From NCBI GenBank assembly GCA_009694125.1, contig SHVT01000009.1:1-39464 (forward strand): 39,464 nt of DNA. Direction: 5' to 3'. The notes under the pieces are model-generated. The model worked only from the letters and a program-made list of their open reading frames with translations, did not search any database and had not been told where the DNA came from. Each line of letters begins with the position of its first letter. Position 1 is the first letter of the stretch. Shown piece by piece: positions 25,428 through 33,106 of the stretch. The position numbers and the translations under genes were made by a program. The stretch comes from Rhodospirillaceae bacterium. Its GTDB lineage: Bacteria > Pseudomonadota > Alphaproteobacteria > CACIAM-22H2.

Positions 25428-26342
25428 ATGACGGACGAAATTCGCGAAGTACGGGCGATTTGTGCGCTGTGCAGAAAGCCTGCAGAGCTACGAGAAAGCC
25501 ACATCATCCCCACCTTCGTTTATCGATGGCTGAAGGATACATCTTTTACCGGCTACTTGCGCGCCGGTACGAATGTAAAGAAGCGCGTTCAGGATGGCCT
25601 CAAGAGAAAGCTTTTGTGCGCCAAATGTGAAGTGCTCCTCAATCCATGGGAGACGGCACTCGCCTCGCAAATCTTTCATCCCTATAACGCCAATAACGCT
25701 TTCAGCGGCAGCTACGGCGAGTGGATGCTTAAATTCTGCACGTCTGTTTCATGGCGTGCTCTGCGATTTTTCCTAGATGAAGGAGGAAGCTCTCAGCTAA
25801 CCAATGATCAAATCACGGCAGCAAATAAGGCTCTTGAGCGTTGGAGGGCGGTCATATTTGGTGAAATTGAACATCCGGGTGTCTATGAGCAGCACATCTT
25901 ACCCTTGAGCGCCATTGGCACGACCTCGATTGCCGATCTTCCTAACAACATGAATCGATATCTCATGAGAGGCGTCGAACTGGATTTGCCGCGTTCGGAA
26001 AAGTCGATGTTCACCTACGTCAAAATGGGCCGCTTTGCGGTCTTCGGCATTATTTCGCCCACTAAAATACGGTGGAAGGGAACCCGCGTCAGTGTAAGGA
26101 ATGGACAGATCGGCCCCTCTCAATTCATTTTACCTCAACAATTAGTCGAATACCTCAAAGACCGAGCTCGAAAAATGGCCGACCTAATGAAGGAAATTCC
26201 AACGGATCAGGCGAATGAGATTGAAAGGAGCATCTTGCACGACCGAGGGCGGGCCGTCGCTACCGACCAGTTCGCCGCGATGCTCGAAGATGAGCGTATG
26301 TTTGGTAGAGACGCGATCCTGAGAAAGACCACGGAAAGCTGA
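25428..26342 (+). CDS. Unknown protein with paired CxxC zinc-binding motifs
   Basis: This 304-residue protein has two CxxC pairs that probably form one zinc site: Cys12/Cys15 (ICALCRKP) and Cys64/Cys67 (LLCAKCEVLLNPWE), with a conserved-looking ESHIIPTFVYRWLK between them. The C-x2-C...SHIIP layout resembles an HNH-type zinc core, but I do not see a full HNH nuclease signature. Similar hypothetical proteins exist in many bacteria as far as I recall, without a known role. Base composition is visibly more AT-rich than all neighbours and codon use is relaxed, which suggests recent acquisition. ATG 25428 starts the conserved part; an upstream in-frame TTG at 25350 overlaps cobO. It interrupts the cobalamin region. 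Confidence 0.75.
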   Translation: MTDEIREVRAICALCRKPAELRESHIIPTFVYRWLKDTSFTGYLRAGTNVKKRVQDGLKRKLLCAKCEVLLNPWETALASQIFHPYNANNAFSGSYGEWMLKFCTSVSWRALRFFLDEGGSSQLTNDQITAANKALERWRAVIFGEIEHPGVYEQHILPLSAIGTTSIADLPNNMNRYLMRGVELDLPRSEKSMFTYVKMGRFAVFGIISPTKIRWKGTRVSVRNGQIGPSQFILPQQLVEYLKDRARKMADLMKEIPTDQANEIERSILHDRGRAVATDQFAAMLEDERMFGRDAILRKTTES

Positions 26343-26398
26343 GTTCTTCGCTGGCCTCCGCATTGCCGCCATCGCGGGCCGCCGGTAGGATGGGCACC

Positions 26399-27013
26399 AT
26401 GGCTTCACCCAAGCGATTGGTCGTCGGCATCAGCGGCGCGTCCGGCGTCGTCTATGGCGTTCGCCTGCTCGAGGTCCTGCGCGGGGCCGGGGTCGAGACG
26501 CATCTGGTGATGTCGCGTTCGGCCGAAATCACGCTGGCCCATGAAACGACGCTGAAGGTCGCCCAGGTACGCGATCTCGCCGCGGTCTTCCATGCCGTCA
26601 CGGATATCGGCGCGTCGCTGGCCAGTGGTTCGTTCAAGACTCTCGGCATGGCGATCGTGCCTTGTTCGATCCGTACGCTGTCGGAGATCGCCTCCGGGGT
26701 GACATCGAGCCTGTTGAGCCGCGCCGCCGACGTGACCCTGAAGGAAAGACGGCGGCTGGTGCTGGCCGTGCGCGAAACGCCGCTCCATCTCGGGCATCTG
26801 CGGAGCATGGCGGCGGTGACAGAGATGGGGGCGGTGGTGATGCCGCCGGTGCCGGCCTTTTATGCAAAGCCGGCGACCGTGGACGACATCGTGAACCAGA
26901 CGGTGGGCCGCATCCTCGACCAATTCGACCTCGATGTCGGGCTGGTGAAACGCTGGGGCGAAGCCGAAGCGCCGGACACCGCCCGCATCCGCCCGCTGCG
27001 CCGGAAGACCTAG
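26399..27013 (+). CDS. ubiX: UbiX-like flavin prenyltransferase
   Basis: This 204-residue UbiX/Pad1-family enzyme joins dimethylallyl phosphate to FMN to make prenylated FMN for UbiD-type decarboxylases. Motifs are LVVGISGASGVVYGVRLLE at the start, VPCSIRTLSEIASGV, and RRRLVLAVRETPLHLGHLRSM, VVMPPVPAFYAKPATVDDIVNQTVGRILDQF (quoted here as two adjoining segments of the family signature). ATG 26399 has AGGA upstream; ATG 26390 is an alternative three codons earlier. No ubiD lies next to it, so the partner decarboxylase must be elsewhere. It may serve ubiquinone synthesis or another UbiD-type reaction. Confidence 0.92.
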   Translation: MASPKRLVVGISGASGVVYGVRLLEVLRGAGVETHLVMSRSAEITLAHETTLKVAQVRDLAAVFHAVTDIGASLASGSFKTLGMAIVPCSIRTLSEIASGVTSSLLSRAADVTLKERRRLVLAVRETPLHLGHLRSMAAVTEMGAVVMPPVPAFYAKPATVDDIVNQTVGRILDQFDLDVGLVKRWGEAEAPDTARIRPLRRKT

Positions 27014-27076
27014 AGGCCGACGTCGATTATTGGGGGTGTGGGGCCGCCCTGCAGGCGAAGCCGGCCGACTCCCGAG

Positions 27077-27448
27077 TCAGTCGGGCTTCGCCCGACGGGC
27101 CCCCACAACTTTGTCCACCTCTCTCTGCATCCTGCCAACCGCCACCAGCCCGGCCATGCGGAAATCGCCGATCAGGCTCCAAAGCGGGTATTGGAATGTC
27201 GCCGGCCGGTTCTTTTCGATCAGAACATGCGAGGCCCAGGCGAAGCCGTAGCCGCAGACCGGCGCGGCGAGCAGAATCCAGGGTTCGCCCCAAGCCGCCG
27301 CCGCGACCAGAGTCCCCAACGCGCCCAACGTCCCGATGAAATGCAGCCGCCGCGTCCAGGCGTGGCGGTGCTCGCCGACGTAAAACGGCCAGAACGCGCG
27401 ATAGCTGGCGATGCGCCCGCGCGCGGGCGCCGAAGACGAATCCGTCAT
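27077..27448 (-). CDS. DUF962 / Mpo1-like membrane protein
   Basis: This small (about 123-residue) protein has two to three hydrophobic helices and the DUF962 pattern: YRAFWPFYVGEHRHAWTRRLHFIGT near the N-terminus and SHVLIEKNRPATFQYPLWSLIGDFRM in the second half. The yeast relative Mpo1 is an iron-dependent dioxygenase in fatty-acid alpha-oxidation, and the conserved His residues (GEHRHA, LHFIG, SHVLIEKN) are kept here; bacterial function is untested. Its last codons (GARRAKPD) and stop are encoded by a short palindromic repeat (27080-27103), so the original 3' end may have been replaced. ATG 27448 was chosen; GTG 27466 is an alternative. Confidence 0.85.
   Translation of the reverse strand: MTDSSSAPARGRIASYRAFWPFYVGEHRHAWTRRLHFIGTLGALGTLVAAAAWGEPWILLAAPVCGYGFAWASHVLIEKNRPATFQYPLWSLIGDFRMAGLVAVGRMQREVDKVVGARRAKPD
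27080..27103. repeat. REP-like short palindromic element, copy 1
   Basis: The unit contains TCGGGC, loop TTC, GCCCGA, then CGGGCCCC. It folds into a compact GC hairpin and spans the end of the DUF962 gene. A near-identical unit lies at 33064-33086 over the end of xerC, differing in the loop (TAC). Directly next to copy 1 is another small palindrome (GACTCCCGAGTC, 27067-27078). It may act as a transcription terminator or be a mobile REP-type repeat. Confidence 0.7.
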
Positions 27449-27547
27449 GCGTTTTCCCGGCAACACACCTATAATCGCCGGCCGCGGATTTCAGCGAAAG
27501 GCGATGAAAACGTCGCCGCTTCGTCACCCGATGGTCCCCCCCCCCGT

Positions 27548-27599
27548 GCTGTGGGCGCGTTCGACGTGACAGAGTTGTGGGCGCGTTCGACGTGACAGA
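27548..27599. repeat. 26-bp tandem direct repeat, two copies
   Basis: Two adjoining 26-base units (27548-27573 and 27574-27599) differ at one base. Each contains TGTGGGCGCGTT followed by CGACGTGACAGA. They lie in a 305-base gene-free stretch (27449-27753) upstream of the redox operon and about 30 bases before a candidate promoter, so they could be activator or repressor sites. Just before them is a run of eight to nine C bases. I see no match to known FNR or CRP consensus sites. Confidence 0.8.
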
Positions 27600-27626
27600 A
27601 ATGCACTGTAGAAGGACACTCCGAAA

Positions 27627-27656
27627 TTGACAACCGTCGGTCTATAACCCTAACGT
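27627..27656 (+). promoter_or_regulatory. Candidate sigma-70-type promoter of the redox operon
   Basis: A perfect TTGACA (27627-27632) is followed after 18 bases by TAACGT (27651-27656), which keeps the three most conserved -10 bases. Transcription would start near 27663, about 90 bases before the first gene, in a locally AT-richer stretch. This is by eye only; the -10 match is modest. Confidence 0.35.
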
Positions 27657-27753
27657 ACATATGAAATCCTGGCGGCGCGGGCCTTTCGCAAAGCGCCGAT
27701 TCGGGTTCGGGGGCTCTCGATAAACGCTGACGTGTCCGAGGGGGCGGACCGGC

Positions 27754-30153
27754 ATGGCCGAACACTATGCGATCGCGATTGTCGGATCGGGCCCGGCCGG
27801 ATTAAGCGCGGCGGGACGCGCGGCCAAGCGCGGCGCGTCTTACGTCCTGCTTGAACGCACGACCCATCTCTCCGATACGATCTACAAGTATCAGAAGAAA
27901 AAACACGTCATGGCGACGCCGGAAGTCCTGCCCCTGCGCAGCGATCTTCAATTCAAGGAAGGCTCGCGCGAAACCATCCTGGGTTCCTGGGACAAAAGCA
28001 CCGGCGATTTGAAATTCAACCTGCGCCAGAACGCCGATGTCGCAGGCATCAAGAAGGACGGCGCGATTTTCACGATCACGCTGGCCAACAAACAAACGCT
28101 TACCGCCGATGCCGTCGTGCTCGCCATTGGGTTGCAGGGCAATATCCGCACTCTGGGCGTACCCGGCGAAACCGGCCCGAACGCCCAGTACCAGCTCGAC
28201 GATCCCGAAGAATACAAGAACGAAACCATCGTTGTAATCGGCGCTGGCGACGCCGGGCTCGAAAACGCCATCGCGCTCGCCGTCCAGAACGAGGTCATCG
28301 TCGTCAACGTCATGGGCGATTTCGCACGCGCCAAGGCGGGCAACGTCGCGCTGATCGAATCGGCCATCAAGGATGGCCGCATCCAGTGTTATTTCAATAC
28401 CAAGGTCATTAAGGTCGAGACCGATCCCAGCGCCATTTTTCTGAAAACGCCCGAGGGTGAGGCGGTGGTCAAGTGCCACCGGGTCATCGCCCGTATCGGC
28501 GCCATGCCGCCGCGCAAATTCGTCGAAGCCTGCGGTATCGTCTTTCCCAACGCCGATCCCGCCTCGGTTCCAGGGGTCAGCGACAGCTACGAATCGAACG
28601 TGAAGGGGCTGTACATCATCGGCGCGCTCGCCGGATACCCCCTGATCAAACACTGCATGAACCAGGGCTACGAGGTGATCGAATACATCCTTGGGCATGA
28701 GGTGAAGCCGGCGGACGAGCCGCTGCTCGAAGCAAAACTCACCGGGCTGCAAGGGGTGACGGTCTCGCAGTTCCTGGAAGGCGTGCAACAGCGCGTGCCG
28801 ATGTTCTCGGCGCTGACCAAACTGCAGCTTCGCGAATTCCTACTCGATAGCGACGTGCACGCGCCCAAAAAGGGCGAGATCGTTTTCAAGCACAACGATT
28901 ATTCCGACAGCTTCTATTCGATCCTGTCGGGGTCGGTCGATGTCCAGGTCAGCGCCGAAAACCCGGCGATCAAGGTGACGCTGAAGACCGGCGAATTCTT
29001 CGGCGAGATGGGTTTGATCTCCGGCCGCCGGCGCACAGCGACGGTGGTGGCGGGCGCCGATTGCGTGTTGATCGAGACGCCGCGCCGGCAGGTCATCAAA
29101 CTGACCCGTTCGATCGCCGCCGCCAAACGCGTGCTCGACGAGACGGCCACGATCCGCCAGGTTCAAACCCATCTGGCGCCGCAGGTCTCCAAGCGCGACC
29201 TTGTCGATGTCGTGCGCACCGCCACGATCCAGTCCTTCAGCGCCGGCGACGTGCTGATCAAGGAAGGCGATATCGGCGACAACGTCTATTTGATCCGCAG
29301 CGGGTCGGTGACCGTGTCGCGCAACCTGGGCGGCCGCGACGTGGTTTTGTCCTATGTCCCGGCTGGCCATTACGTCGGCGAAATGGCGTTGCTGACCAAA
29401 AGTCCGCGCACGGCCACGGTGCGGGCGGCGGTGGCGACGGAGGTCATCAAGCTCGACGGCGGCGCCTTCCGCGACCTGCTCGATCGCTCGCCGGAGTTGC
29501 GCGTCGAGGTCGAAAGTCGGTTCCAGGCGCGGCTTGTCGAAAACGCCCGCATGGAAGGCCGGCCCGACCATTCAAATCTGATGCAGTTCCTGCTCGACCA
29601 AGGTTTGGGCGAGGCGACCGACGTACTGCTGATCGACGAAACGCTGTGCGTGCGGTGCGACAATTGCGAAAAAGCCTGCGCCGAGACCCATCACGGTGTG
29701 TCGCGGCTGGATCGCGAAGCCGGCCCGACCTATGCCTCGATCCATGTGCCGACCTCGTGCCGGCATTGCGAACACCCGCATTGCATGTCCGATTGCCCGG
29801 CCGACGCCATCCACCGTTCGCCCAACGGCGAGGTGTTCATCGACGAAAAATGCATCGGCTGCGGCAATTGCGAGCGCAACTGTCCCTATCACGTCATCCA
29901 CATGTCGGCGGAGCCGCCGGCCAAGCCGGGCTTGCTCGCCTGGATGTTGTTCGGGCTGGGCCACGGGCCCGGCGAGGATTGGGAAGCCACCCACGGCAAG
30001 AAAAAAGACCCGAACAAACGCAAAATGGCGGTGAAATGCGACATGTGCAAAGGCATCGAAGGCGGCCCGTCCTGCGTGCGGGCTTGTCCGACCGGCGCCG
30101 CCATTCGCGTCAGCCCGGAGGAGTTCTTCTCGCTGTCTAACCGGGGACTTTGA
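27754..30153 (+). CDS. FAD/NAD oxidoreductase with two cNMP-binding domains and four [4Fe-4S] motifs
   Basis: This 799-residue soluble protein has three modules. Residues 1-325 are a thioredoxin-reductase-like flavoprotein: FAD motif GSGPAG (11-16), NAD(P) motif GAGDAG (163-168), and the late GLYIIGALAGYPLIKHC; no redox CxxC of true thioredoxin reductases is seen. Residues 351-600 are two cyclic-nucleotide-binding domains with phosphate-cassette motifs FGEMGLISGRRRTATV (near 413) and VGEMALLTKSPRTATV (near 538). Residues 625-799 form a DmsB/NrfC-like ferredoxin domain with 16 cysteines in four clusters starting at Cys632, Cys669, Cys700 and Cys762. No export signal is seen, so it is cytoplasmic. 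It likely passes electrons between NAD(P)H and the membrane partner encoded next, under cAMP or cGMP control (inference). Confidence 0.92.
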   Translation: MAEHYAIAIVGSGPAGLSAAGRAAKRGASYVLLERTTHLSDTIYKYQKKKHVMATPEVLPLRSDLQFKEGSRETILGSWDKSTGDLKFNLRQNADVAGIKKDGAIFTITLANKQTLTADAVVLAIGLQGNIRTLGVPGETGPNAQYQLDDPEEYKNETIVVIGAGDAGLENAIALAVQNEVIVVNVMGDFARAKAGNVALIESAIKDGRIQCYFNTKVIKVETDPSAIFLKTPEGEAVVKCHRVIARIGAMPPRKFVEACGIVFPNADPASVPGVSDSYESNVKGLYIIGALAGYPLIKHCMNQGYEVIEYILGHEVKPADEPLLEAKLTGLQGVTVSQFLEGVQQRVPMFSALTKLQLREFLLDSDVHAPKKGEIVFKHNDYSDSFYSILSGSVDVQVSAENPAIKVTLKTGEFFGEMGLISGRRRTATVVAGADCVLIETPRRQVIKLTRSIAAAKRVLDETATIRQVQTHLAPQVSKRDLVDVVRTATIQSFSAGDVLIKEGDIGDNVYLIRSGSVTVSRNLGGRDVVLSYVPAGHYVGEMALLTKSPRTATVRAAVATEVIKLDGGAFRDLLDRSPELRVEVESRFQARLVENARMEGRPDHSNLMQFLLDQGLGEATDVLLIDETLCVRCDNCEKACAETHHGVSRLDREAGPTYASIHVPTSCRHCEHPHCMSDCPADAIHRSPNGEVFIDEKCIGCGNCERNCPYHVIHMSAEPPAKPGLLAWMLFGLGHGPGEDWEATHGKKKDPNKRKMAVKCDMCKGIEGGPSCVRACPTGAAIRVSPEEFFSLSNRGL

Positions 30154-30176
30154 GGTCGGCCAGCAGCCAAAAGACG

Positions 30177-31007
30177 ATGCATCAATCCTATCTCGTCTAT
30201 CGCAACTTCCGGTATCTGAAGGTGGCCGTCCTGGGCGCGCTAGCGGCCGCGATCGTCTATGGTGCCCACAGCCCAATGGATCCGCCCAATGGCGGGACCT
30301 GGCTCGGCTATGTGTTGGGCACGATCGGCGCGGTATTGATCCTATGGCTGATGTGGTTCGGCGTCCGCAAACGGCGGTACAATCGGGGGCCGACGAAACT
30401 TCAGGGCTGGCTTTCGGCTCATGTTTATCTCGGTCTGGCCCTGATCGTCGTGGCCACGCTGCATACCGGGTTCCAGTTCGGCTGGAACGTGCATACGCTT
30501 GCCTACACTTTGATGATGCTGGTCATCCTGTCGGGCGTGTTCGGCGTGTTTTTCTACCAGCGGTATCCGGCCCTGATGACACAGAACCGCGGCGGGCTGA
30601 CGCTGACCGAGATTTTCACGCGCATCGCCGCGCTCGATACCGAAAGCCGCGAGGTTTCCATGGGACTGCCCGACGAGATCACGCGGGCGGTACTCGATTC
30701 CGGCGGCAACACTCGGATCGGCGGGTCGGTGTGGCGTCAGCTTTCCGGTCGCGATCCCAACTGCCCGACGGCGCGGGCGCTGGCCAGGATCAAACAACTC
30801 GCGACCAAAGTCTCGGTCGAAGACGCCGTCGCCGTGCGCAAATTGCTGACCTTGTTGAGCCGCAAGGACGATCTCGTCGGTCGGGCGCGGCGCGACGTGC
30901 AATACCGGGCTTTTCTGGAAATTTGGCTGATGTTCCACGTGCCGTTGTCGGTCGGCCTTTTGGCCGCGCTGACGGCTCACGTCTTCTCTGTTTTCTTCTA
31001 CTGGTAA
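30177..31007 (+). CDS. Membrane dihaem cytochrome b-like protein
   Basis: This 276-residue protein has five predicted transmembrane helices (about 14-30, 41-62, 77-96, 105-125 and 254-275) and a soluble loop of some 125 residues between helices four and five. Two exact HX13H pairs, His82/His96 in helix 3 and His254/His268 in helix 5, have the spacing of bis-histidine dihaem b cytochromes, and the helices run parallel so the pairs would match up. His106 is a further candidate. It should carry electrons across the membrane between the Fe-S protein and the decahaem protein. Start ATG 30177; an in-frame TTG at 30150 overlaps the upstream stop (TTGA) and could serve as a coupled start. Confidence 0.85.
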   Translation: MHQSYLVYRNFRYLKVAVLGALAAAIVYGAHSPMDPPNGGTWLGYVLGTIGAVLILWLMWFGVRKRRYNRGPTKLQGWLSAHVYLGLALIVVATLHTGFQFGWNVHTLAYTLMMLVILSGVFGVFFYQRYPALMTQNRGGLTLTEIFTRIAALDTESREVSMGLPDEITRAVLDSGGNTRIGGSVWRQLSGRDPNCPTARALARIKQLATKVSVEDAVAVRKLLTLLSRKDDLVGRARRDVQYRAFLEIWLMFHVPLSVGLLAALTAHVFSVFFYW

Positions 31008-31031
31008 CGATTTCGGAGCGGGAGTAATACC

Positions 31032-32750
31032 GTGCTTGTCCAGGTCGGCTATCTGACTCGGCGCGGCAATCGTGGCGTTTCCCGGCGCGACCAAGACGCC
31101 ACCGTGGAATTCATTCGCATCGGCCGCGGCACGAAGAACGAGGTCTATCTTCCCGATCCGCGGGTCGCGCTCGACCACGTCGAAATACATGTGCGCGACG
31201 GCCAGGTCTACGCCTCCGCGGTGGGCAGCAACGATCTCTCGATCAATGGCGCCGCCGCCACCTCCGGCCGCGTCCGGCCCGGCGATGCGATCGCCGTCGG
31301 TCCTTACAAGATCGAAATCGTGGAAGCGCCGCCGGGCTATGGCGTCGCGGTTACGGTCGAACTGGTGCAGCCGCTGGGCGACGATCTCGTCGAGCTGACT
31401 CAGCGCAGCCGTGCCCGCCTGGGTGATGCCGCGATCAGCAAACGTGTGTTGTCCTGGGCCGCGTTCGTCACCGTTCTCCTGCTTTTCCTGGTGCTGCCGG
31501 TCGCCGCCTTCTTCATCCCCGATATTCACAAGCGCATGACCTCCATGCCGATTTCGGCGGATAAGTCTTGGGAATCCGGCGAAATCTCCGGGGTGCACAA
31601 ATATTTCGCGAGCGATTGCACGACTTGTCACGAGCGACCCTTCATCATGGTCCAGGACCAGGCCTGCCTGACCTGCCACAGCGACATTACCCACCATGCC
31701 GACGTCAAGACGGTGCGTCTGCCGGCCTTGGAAGAGACCCGCTGCGCGGCCTGCCACAAAGAACATCAAGGCCGCCAGCCGGCGATCCAGACGGCGCAGG
31801 CCTTGTGCGACGATTGCCATGTGCGGCTGACCGCGATCGTGCCCACGACCAAACTGATCAATGTCAGCGATTTCGGTCGCGATCACCCCGAATTTCGGCC
31901 GTCGGTGGTGACCGACCCGGCGACCCGGACCCTGGCGCGGTTGCCGATCGGCGATCCGGCGCTGAAGGAAAATTCCAACCTGATCTTCCCGCACGACAAA
32001 CATTTGGTGGCCGCCGGCGTGCGTGGCCCCACCGGGTTGCAGAAAATGGTCTGCAATGATTGCCACCGCCCGGAGACCGGCGGTGTGGGCATGCGCGCGG
32101 TGAACATGGAGACCGAGTGCCGCGATTGCCACAAATTGAAGTTCGAGGCGCACGCGCTCGACCGCGAAGTGCCGCATGGCAAACCCGACGAGGTCGCCAA
32201 GGTCCTCAACGATTTCTACGGCCGCGTCGCCCTCGAAGGCGGCTTCGAGGATCCCGAAGCGCCGGCCGTCGTGCGCCGCCGTCCCGGCTCGCCCCTCGAT
32301 GAAGCGGCGCGCACCGAAGCGCTGGCCTGGGCGCGCAGCCGCGCCGATGCGACCATCGAGGTCGTTTACGGCAAGAGCATTTGCGGGAGCTGCCACGTTG
32401 TGGAGCGGACGACCAGGCTCAATGAGAGACCCAATTTCCGGGTCAAGCCGGTCCTGGTGGCGGCAACCTGGATGCCCAAGGGCAAATTCGATCACAGCAA
32501 ACACAAAAACACCGATTGCGCCGATTGCCACGCCGCGCCGAAATCCGTTGCCAGTTCCGACGTCCTGCTCCCGGGTATCGCCAATTGCCGCCGCTGCCAC
32601 GGCGGGGAGGACGTAACCGCGCTGGTGCCGTCGACCTGCGTTGCCTGCCACGTCTTCCATACCCCGGCCATGGGTCCGATGCGTCCGCGAGCCGTCGGCG
32701 CGGCCGCCAGCGGCGCGCCGGGGGTTGGCCAAACGGCCGTGCCGCGCTAG
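31032..32750 (+). CDS. FHA-domain, membrane-anchored decahaem c-type cytochrome
   Basis: This 572-residue protein starts at GTG 31032 with GGGAG upstream. Residues 1-110 form an FHA domain (FIRIGRGTKNEVYLPD, ALDHVEIHV, NDLSINGAA, GDAIAVGPYKIEIVEAP); the usual Ser before the conserved His region is not kept, so phosphothreonine binding is uncertain. One transmembrane helix lies at 139-161. The rest is periplasmic with ten CxxCH haem motifs between Cys196 and residue 540 (CTTCH, CLTCH, CAACH, CDDCH, CNDCH, CRDCH, CGSCH, CADCH, CRRCH, CVACH) and many extra His for distal ligation. The topology puts a signalling domain in the cytoplasm and a haem wire in the periplasm. It is the third gene of the redox operon, 24 bases after the cytochrome b. 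Confidence 0.93.
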   Translation: MLVQVGYLTRRGNRGVSRRDQDATVEFIRIGRGTKNEVYLPDPRVALDHVEIHVRDGQVYASAVGSNDLSINGAAATSGRVRPGDAIAVGPYKIEIVEAPPGYGVAVTVELVQPLGDDLVELTQRSRARLGDAAISKRVLSWAAFVTVLLLFLVLPVAAFFIPDIHKRMTSMPISADKSWESGEISGVHKYFASDCTTCHERPFIMVQDQACLTCHSDITHHADVKTVRLPALEETRCAACHKEHQGRQPAIQTAQALCDDCHVRLTAIVPTTKLINVSDFGRDHPEFRPSVVTDPATRTLARLPIGDPALKENSNLIFPHDKHLVAAGVRGPTGLQKMVCNDCHRPETGGVGMRAVNMETECRDCHKLKFEAHALDREVPHGKPDEVAKVLNDFYGRVALEGGFEDPEAPAVVRRRPGSPLDEAARTEALAWARSRADATIEVVYGKSICGSCHVVERTTRLNERPNFRVKPVLVAATWMPKGKFDHSKHKNTDCADCHAAPKSVASSDVLLPGIANCRRCHGGEDVTALVPSTCVACHVFHTPAMGPMRPRAVGAAASGAPGVGQTAVPR

Positions 32751-32782
32751 AGTGGCCCGGCCTTTGTTGGCCGGGCAAGAAA

Positions 32783-33106
32783 ATGGGGGATGACCGGGTG
32801 GCGCTGTTGGCGCCCGATCCAATCGGAACGCGACCGAAAGCCGGCCCGTCCAGATTTGGATTTGCCTTTTATTTCATGGCGTTGGTGCTCCTCGTTCCGG
32901 CCTCCGGCTGGGGCGAGACGTTGAGCGTCGAAGGCGCGATGCTGGCACCGCTCACCATTCGCCCTGAGACCGCCGAGATCGTTCGCGAAATCGACCTGCA
33001 AGGCGATCAGCCGCTCGCCACCTATGTCATCGCCAAACCCTGGGGCAATTTGCTGCTGCAGCGGTCGGGCTACGCCCGACGGGCCCGGGGATGCGCCTTG
33101 TCGTAG
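32783..33106 (+). CDS. Putative small exported protein ending in a palindromic repeat
   Basis: This predicted 107-residue protein has a long hydrophobic segment (FAFYFMALVLLVPASGWGE) like a signal peptide, then a short mature part (LSVEGAMLAPLTIRPETAEIV). It would be the fourth gene of the redox operon, 32 bases after the decahaem gene. The family is unknown. Its last residues (SGYARRARGCALS) are encoded by the REP-like element at 33064-33086 and by bases antisense to xerC, so the original C-terminus may be truncated. ATG 32876 is an alternative start. It could be a remnant. Confidence 0.4.
   Translation: MGDDRVALLAPDPIGTRPKAGPSRFGFAFYFMALVLLVPASGWGETLSVEGAMLAPLTIRPETAEIVREIDLQGDQPLATYVIAKPWGNLLLQRSGYARRARGCALS
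33064..33086. repeat. REP-like short palindromic element, copy 2
   Basis: TCGGGC, loop TAC, GCCCGA, then CGGGCCC: a perfect hairpin that matches the element at 27080 except for the loop. It contains the stop codon and last codons of xerC on the minus strand (ARRA then stop) and the tail of the small plus-strand gene. Confidence 0.7.

Noticed and set aside
27548-27599. The tandem repeat as the start of a CRISPR array
   Set aside because: Only two adjoining units without spacers and no cas genes in the window.
27469-27765. Minus-strand open frame across the tandem repeat
   Set aside because: No motif or ribosome site; the region looks intergenic with repeat and promoter signals.
30342-32822. 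An open frame of about 826 codons antisense to the cytochrome genes
   Set aside because: Its translation is Arg/Gln/Asp/His-rich with no domain pattern; it is the mirror of the CxxCH-rich coding strand in GC-rich DNA.
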